NCBI GenBank assembly: GCA_948663505.1
Contig: CAPNAQ010000033.1
Location: 1-13,897, forward strand
Source of the DNA: an uncultured Clostridia bacterium
GTDB taxonomy: Bacteria > Bacillota > Clostridia > TANB77 > CAG-508
Direction of reading: 5' to 3'
Length of the DNA: 13,897 bases
In this document: positions 11,773 through 13,897 of the stretch, piece after piece
How positions within the stretch are numbered: the first letter of the stretch is position 1
How the letters are laid out: each line of letters starts with the position of its first letter
The notes under the pieces: generated by a model
What the model saw: the letters and a program-made list of their open reading frames with translations, nothing else
What the model was told of the DNA's origin: nothing
The model's database searches: none
Position numbers and translations under genes: made by a program

Positions 11773-12231
11773 ATGGCAATTTCAGCAAGAGAGATAGTTT
11801 ATTCAGTAAATGGTATGTCTGGCAGACCAGAGTATTACTCAGGTCGGGGGGCTACAATGAGCGATTTAGATGGTGATAGACTCTATGCTATTTACCAGAA
11901 AATCAAACAAGAACTTGGTACGAGGCAGGCTGATGCATTCGTTGCCATGGTTGAAAAGCTTGAAACATTGTCAGCAACTAATTTTCTCAATGCACTCTAT
12001 GCTTTGGAACGCAATGACTGGAATTTAACAGAGTTTAATGAAAGTAACATTGATGTAGGTCCTGATGGAGTGGGGAGAGGTATTATTGCTTTTGCGACTG
12101 TCGCTGAAAGTTTATTTTACTGTGGCAGAGATGATACTGAATATATTAGATCATCATTTCTTAGAAAAATAGGCTTTGAGAGAGGTCCGAGAGAACACGA
12201 GAGAGAATATTTCTATGACTATGAGCGGTAG
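11773..12231 (+). CDS. Hypothetical protein, 152 aa, of different base composition
   Basis: I do not recognise a named family. The protein begins MAISAREIVYSVNGMSGRPEYYSGRGATMSDL..., with a Gly/Arg-rich motif at about 14-28, a helical middle (about 33-82, including FVAMVEKLETLSATNFLNALYALERNDW), GPDGVGRGIIAFATVAESLF (about 96-115) and an Arg/Glu/Tyr-rich tail. No signal peptide or membrane segment. It has its own consensus promoter, TAGGAGGA 7 nt before the ATG, and its own terminator. It uses codons such as CGG, GGG, CGC and CTC that are rare elsewhere in the window and is clearly more GC-rich than its neighbours, so it was probably acquired from another source. Divergent repressor 2 may control it. 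Confidence 0.8.
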   Translation: MAISAREIVYSVNGMSGRPEYYSGRGATMSDLDGDRLYAIYQKIKQELGTRQADAFVAMVEKLETLSATNFLNALYALERNDWNLTEFNESNIDVGPDGVGRGIIAFATVAESLFYCGRDDTEYIRSSFLRKIGFERGPREHEREYFYDYER

Positions 12232-12238
12232 GCATACA

Positions 12239-12268
12239 GAGGGGAACTTTAAACGGTTTCCCTCGTTT
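12239..12268 (+). terminator. Terminator after the 152-aa gene
   Basis: GAGGGGAAC (12239-12247) pairs with GTTTCCCTC (12256-12264) including one G-U, followed by GTTTGC. The T-tract is short. It also sits just past the end of the leftward mob frame, so it may serve both strands. Confidence 0.6.
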
Positions 12269-12269
12269 G

Positions 12270-13436
12270 CTATAACTCAAATTCTTCTTGTTCCTTTTCA
12301 TATTCAATTTGTTTATCTGGATTCATAAAAGTATTAGTTTCTTGTTGAAAATCTCTTATAAGAGCATCTTCTTCACTAATTGCAAATTTTTTACAAACCC
12401 AACTTATAAACTTCTTGATAGTTTTTTCAAATGTATTTATAACTTTATTCAAATAGATATTTTCACTTAATAATTCATCATATTTTTTATTAAAGTTTCT
12501 TTTTAGTTCAAGTTCTTTATTATGAAAATTTTTTTCTAGTGTACTACATTTATTTTCAAGATTTAATTTTTCTTGTAAAATTGATAGGTTTTCATTTTCT
12601 AACTTTTTAGCCTTATCTATAACAATTATTTGTTTTTCTAATTCTTGATGTAATTTTTTATTGTCAGAGAATAATATATCAATAATTTTATCTTTTGGTT
12701 CTATAATTTCTTTTTGTATTCTTTCATCTCTTTTTATAGTAAGTTTTCCAAAATCTTTAATGCTAGTAACATTAGGTAGTTCTATTTTTATATCTTTTAG
12801 TGTTTATTTAGATTTTTCATAATTTGTAATTTCTTTATAATCTTTTACAGATAAATGTTCTCTTGATGATGATTTTCCTCTTTCTAAATCAAAGCCATTT
12901 TCAGTTATATAAGAATAAAAGGCATTTTGTAATTGAATATAACTGTCTTTATCTTTCCAAAATTCACTACAAGCAATTTTGCCAATAGCATTTCCTTTTT
13001 TATCTGTAGTATGAACAACAGGAATAAAAGCTAAATGTAAATGAGGTGTTTCTTCATCTAAATGTACTTTAGCGGACAAAATATATTGCTCGCCTAAGTT
13101 TTTATATTCACAAACAAATTTGTAAGCGGTTTCAAAATATCTTTTTGTTTCTTTTTCTCCAATAGATTCAAAAAACTCTTTATCAGATGTAATTATATAT
13201 TCACATACTATATTACTAACAGTTTTGACTTGTCCTTTTAAATTATATTTTTCTCTTATTTTATCAAATTCCTTTTCATAACTATAGGTAGGCTCTTTTA
13301 TAGAATAGTTAAGATGTGATTTTGATGTATCTATATTTTTATTAGAATAATTTTTATTTCTTCTTTCATTATGACGATATATTCCTTTTAGATTTTCTCT
13401 TTTATATTTTTCATTTCTTATAATTGCATAACTCAT
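12270..13436 (-). pseudogene. Full-length mob/pre (MobV) reading frame interrupted by TAA at codon 211
   Basis: The frame from ATG 13436 stops at TAA (12804-12806), but the same frame continues with TLKDIKIELPNVTSIKDFGKLTI, a long Lys/Glu/Leu coiled-coil region, and KFISWVCKKFAISEEDALIRDF to a TAG at 12270-12272. Together this is 388 codons, a typical length for MobV/Pre proteins, and the C-terminal segment matches that family. The stop replaces what is likely a Lys (AAA to TAA). Confidence 0.8.
12804..13436 (-). CDS. mobV: MobV/Pre-family relaxase, truncated to the N-terminal domain
   Basis: A 210-aa product carrying the relaxase domain of plasmid mobilisation proteins of the MobM/Pre type, which nick one strand at oriT. 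H22 sits in RHNERRN, the position of the catalytic histidine reported for pMV158 MobM. The metal-binding motif HxDExTPHxH is complete (H125, D127, E128, H132, H134). NIDTSKSHLNY (34-44) is the other family block. ATG 13436 has AAGGAGGT about 8 nt upstream. The frame ends at a TAA inside the gene, removing the coiled-coil part. In MobM a fragment of about 199 residues is known to keep nicking activity, so this product might still nick the oriT-like site about 80 bp upstream. Confidence 0.88.
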   Translation of the reverse strand: MSYAIIRNEKYKRENLKGIYRHNERRNKNYSNKNIDTSKSHLNYSIKEPTYSYEKEFDKIREKYNLKGQVKTVSNIVCEYIITSDKEFFESIGEKETKRYFETAYKFVCEYKNLGEQYILSAKVHLDEETPHLHLAFIPVVHTTDKKGNAIGKIACSEFWKDKDSYIQLQNAFYSYITENGFDLERGKSSSREHLSVKDYKEITNYEKSK

Positions 13437-13511
13437 ATATTAAGACCTCCTTGTTTAACTTTATAAGAAAACACGAAATGCTATTTTGGATTTTCGGCTA
13501 TTTTGTGATTA

Positions 13512-13533
13512 GTGTTGTAACACACTATAACAC
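13512..13533 (-). other. oriT: Origin of transfer (oriT), pMV158/MobV type
   Basis: On the minus strand the stems GTGTTATA and TACAACAC (one mismatch) enclose the loop GTGTGT. The sequence TAGTGTG/TTA spans stem and loop and matches the nick site of pMV158 and pUB110, where the nick falls after TAGTGTG. Here that is between 13521 and 13520. It lies upstream of and on the same strand as the mob gene, the usual place. Confidence 0.75.
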
Positions 13534-13860
13534 TTTTTTAGCTGTTAGCAAAAAGTGTCAGTGTGGCATGGAAAAACTTTTCCCTACAACCCTTGCATAA
13601 AAAATACACTAAGTGAATTTTTTATGTTTTAAATAAATTTGCATTTTGCAATTTATTTAAAAAGAAGAGCCAAGAAAAACATTTTTCAAATTTTTTCTTA
13701 GGCTCTTATGAAACCTGGCTCGGTTTCAAACTTCCACGCAGACTGACAAAAATTTTATATATTCATATAAATTTTTTGTCAGTTCAGGCCAGGGAAATTG
13801 ACATCCAATATCAGCTATCTGCCAACATTGGACATCAATTTCGTACAGAAATAACTGTAC
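13530..13860. repeat. Run of nine consecutive hairpins next to oriT
   Basis: No gene is seen here. Stems: ACACTTTTT/AAAAAGTGT (13530-13558); GGAAAA/TTTTCC (13570-13583); CATAAAAAAT/ATTTTTTATG (13596-13626, loop ACACTAAGTGA); 16 bp with one bulge (13627-13662); AAGAGCC-AAGAAAAA with one bulge (13665-13707); GAAACC/GGTTTC (13710-13727); 18 bp with one mismatch starting CTGACAAAAA (13743-13782); 15 bp with two mismatches (13795-13841); GTACAG/CTGTAC (13843-13860). Such density suggests structures formed in single-stranded DNA, for example a lagging-strand origin or ssDNA promoter used after transfer. Some may be terminators. Confidence 0.6.
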
Positions 13861-13897
13861 TACTCTGGGTTCTAGGTAGTTGGAATTTCATAAAAAT
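13861..13897. other. Window end, no feature recognised
   Basis: The last 37 bases carry no start codon with a ribosome binding site and no clear repeat. The next gene, if any, lies outside the window. Confidence 0.4.

Noticed and set aside
12288..12470. 60-aa plus-strand frame opposite mob
   Set aside because: It is antisense to the mob C-terminal coding sequence and has no ribosome binding site.
5288..12806. Reassignment of TAA to a sense codon to explain the two interrupted genes
   Set aside because: Other genes in the window end at TAA in the normal place (for example integrase 1, the HEPN gene, the transposase and both intact plus-strand small frames), so two point mutations are simpler.

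Overview
This is an AT-rich window with strong AGGAGG-type ribosome binding sites and consensus sigma-A promoters. That points to a low-GC Firmicute, plausibly a gut Clostridia or Bacilli lineage. It holds no housekeeping genes. It is accessory DNA built from integration modules, a mobilisation module, an insertion sequence, small regulators and two toxin-like loci. No tRNA, rRNA or CRISPR array was seen.

Layout. (1) 1-260: three tandem 21-bp repeats, a consensus promoter and a short structured transcript that ends in a perfect 16-bp terminator stem. (2) 260-3824, module A: a leftward operon (DUF6076-like zinc protein, then a 132-aa unknown) divergent from a rightward excisionase-like gene and a tyrosine integrase. 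(3) 3825-4093: a hairpin- and repeat-rich gap where two integrase genes converge, the likely attachment-site region. (4) 4094-8624, module B, a mirror image of A: leftward HTH gene, excisionase-like gene and second integrase, divergent from a second DUF6076-like paralogue followed by a HEPN-type protein. (5) 8639-8962: a compact convergent locus with all the parts of an Fst/RNAII-style type I toxin-antitoxin. (6) 8981-10614: an ISLre2-like insertion sequence. (7) 10644-12264: two XRE-family repressors with operator-like repeats, a small gene split by an apparent +1 frameshift, and an unknown gene of visibly different composition. (8) 12270-13860: a MobV/Pre relaxase gene cut by an in-frame stop, its pMV158-like oriT, and a run of hairpins.

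How it works together. In both integration modules the integrase operon and the DUF6076 operon are driven by nested promoters that point toward each other, with inverted repeats around them. This looks like a decision switch between integration/excision and expression of the DUF6076 plus cargo operon. The cargo differs between the modules (132-aa unknown versus HEPN protein) while the switch layout is kept. The mobility genes look partly decayed: integrase 2 has TAA at codon 22 and mob has TAA at codon 211. The toxin-antitoxin, HEPN gene and IS read intact.

All family names come from reading the translations; no database search was run.
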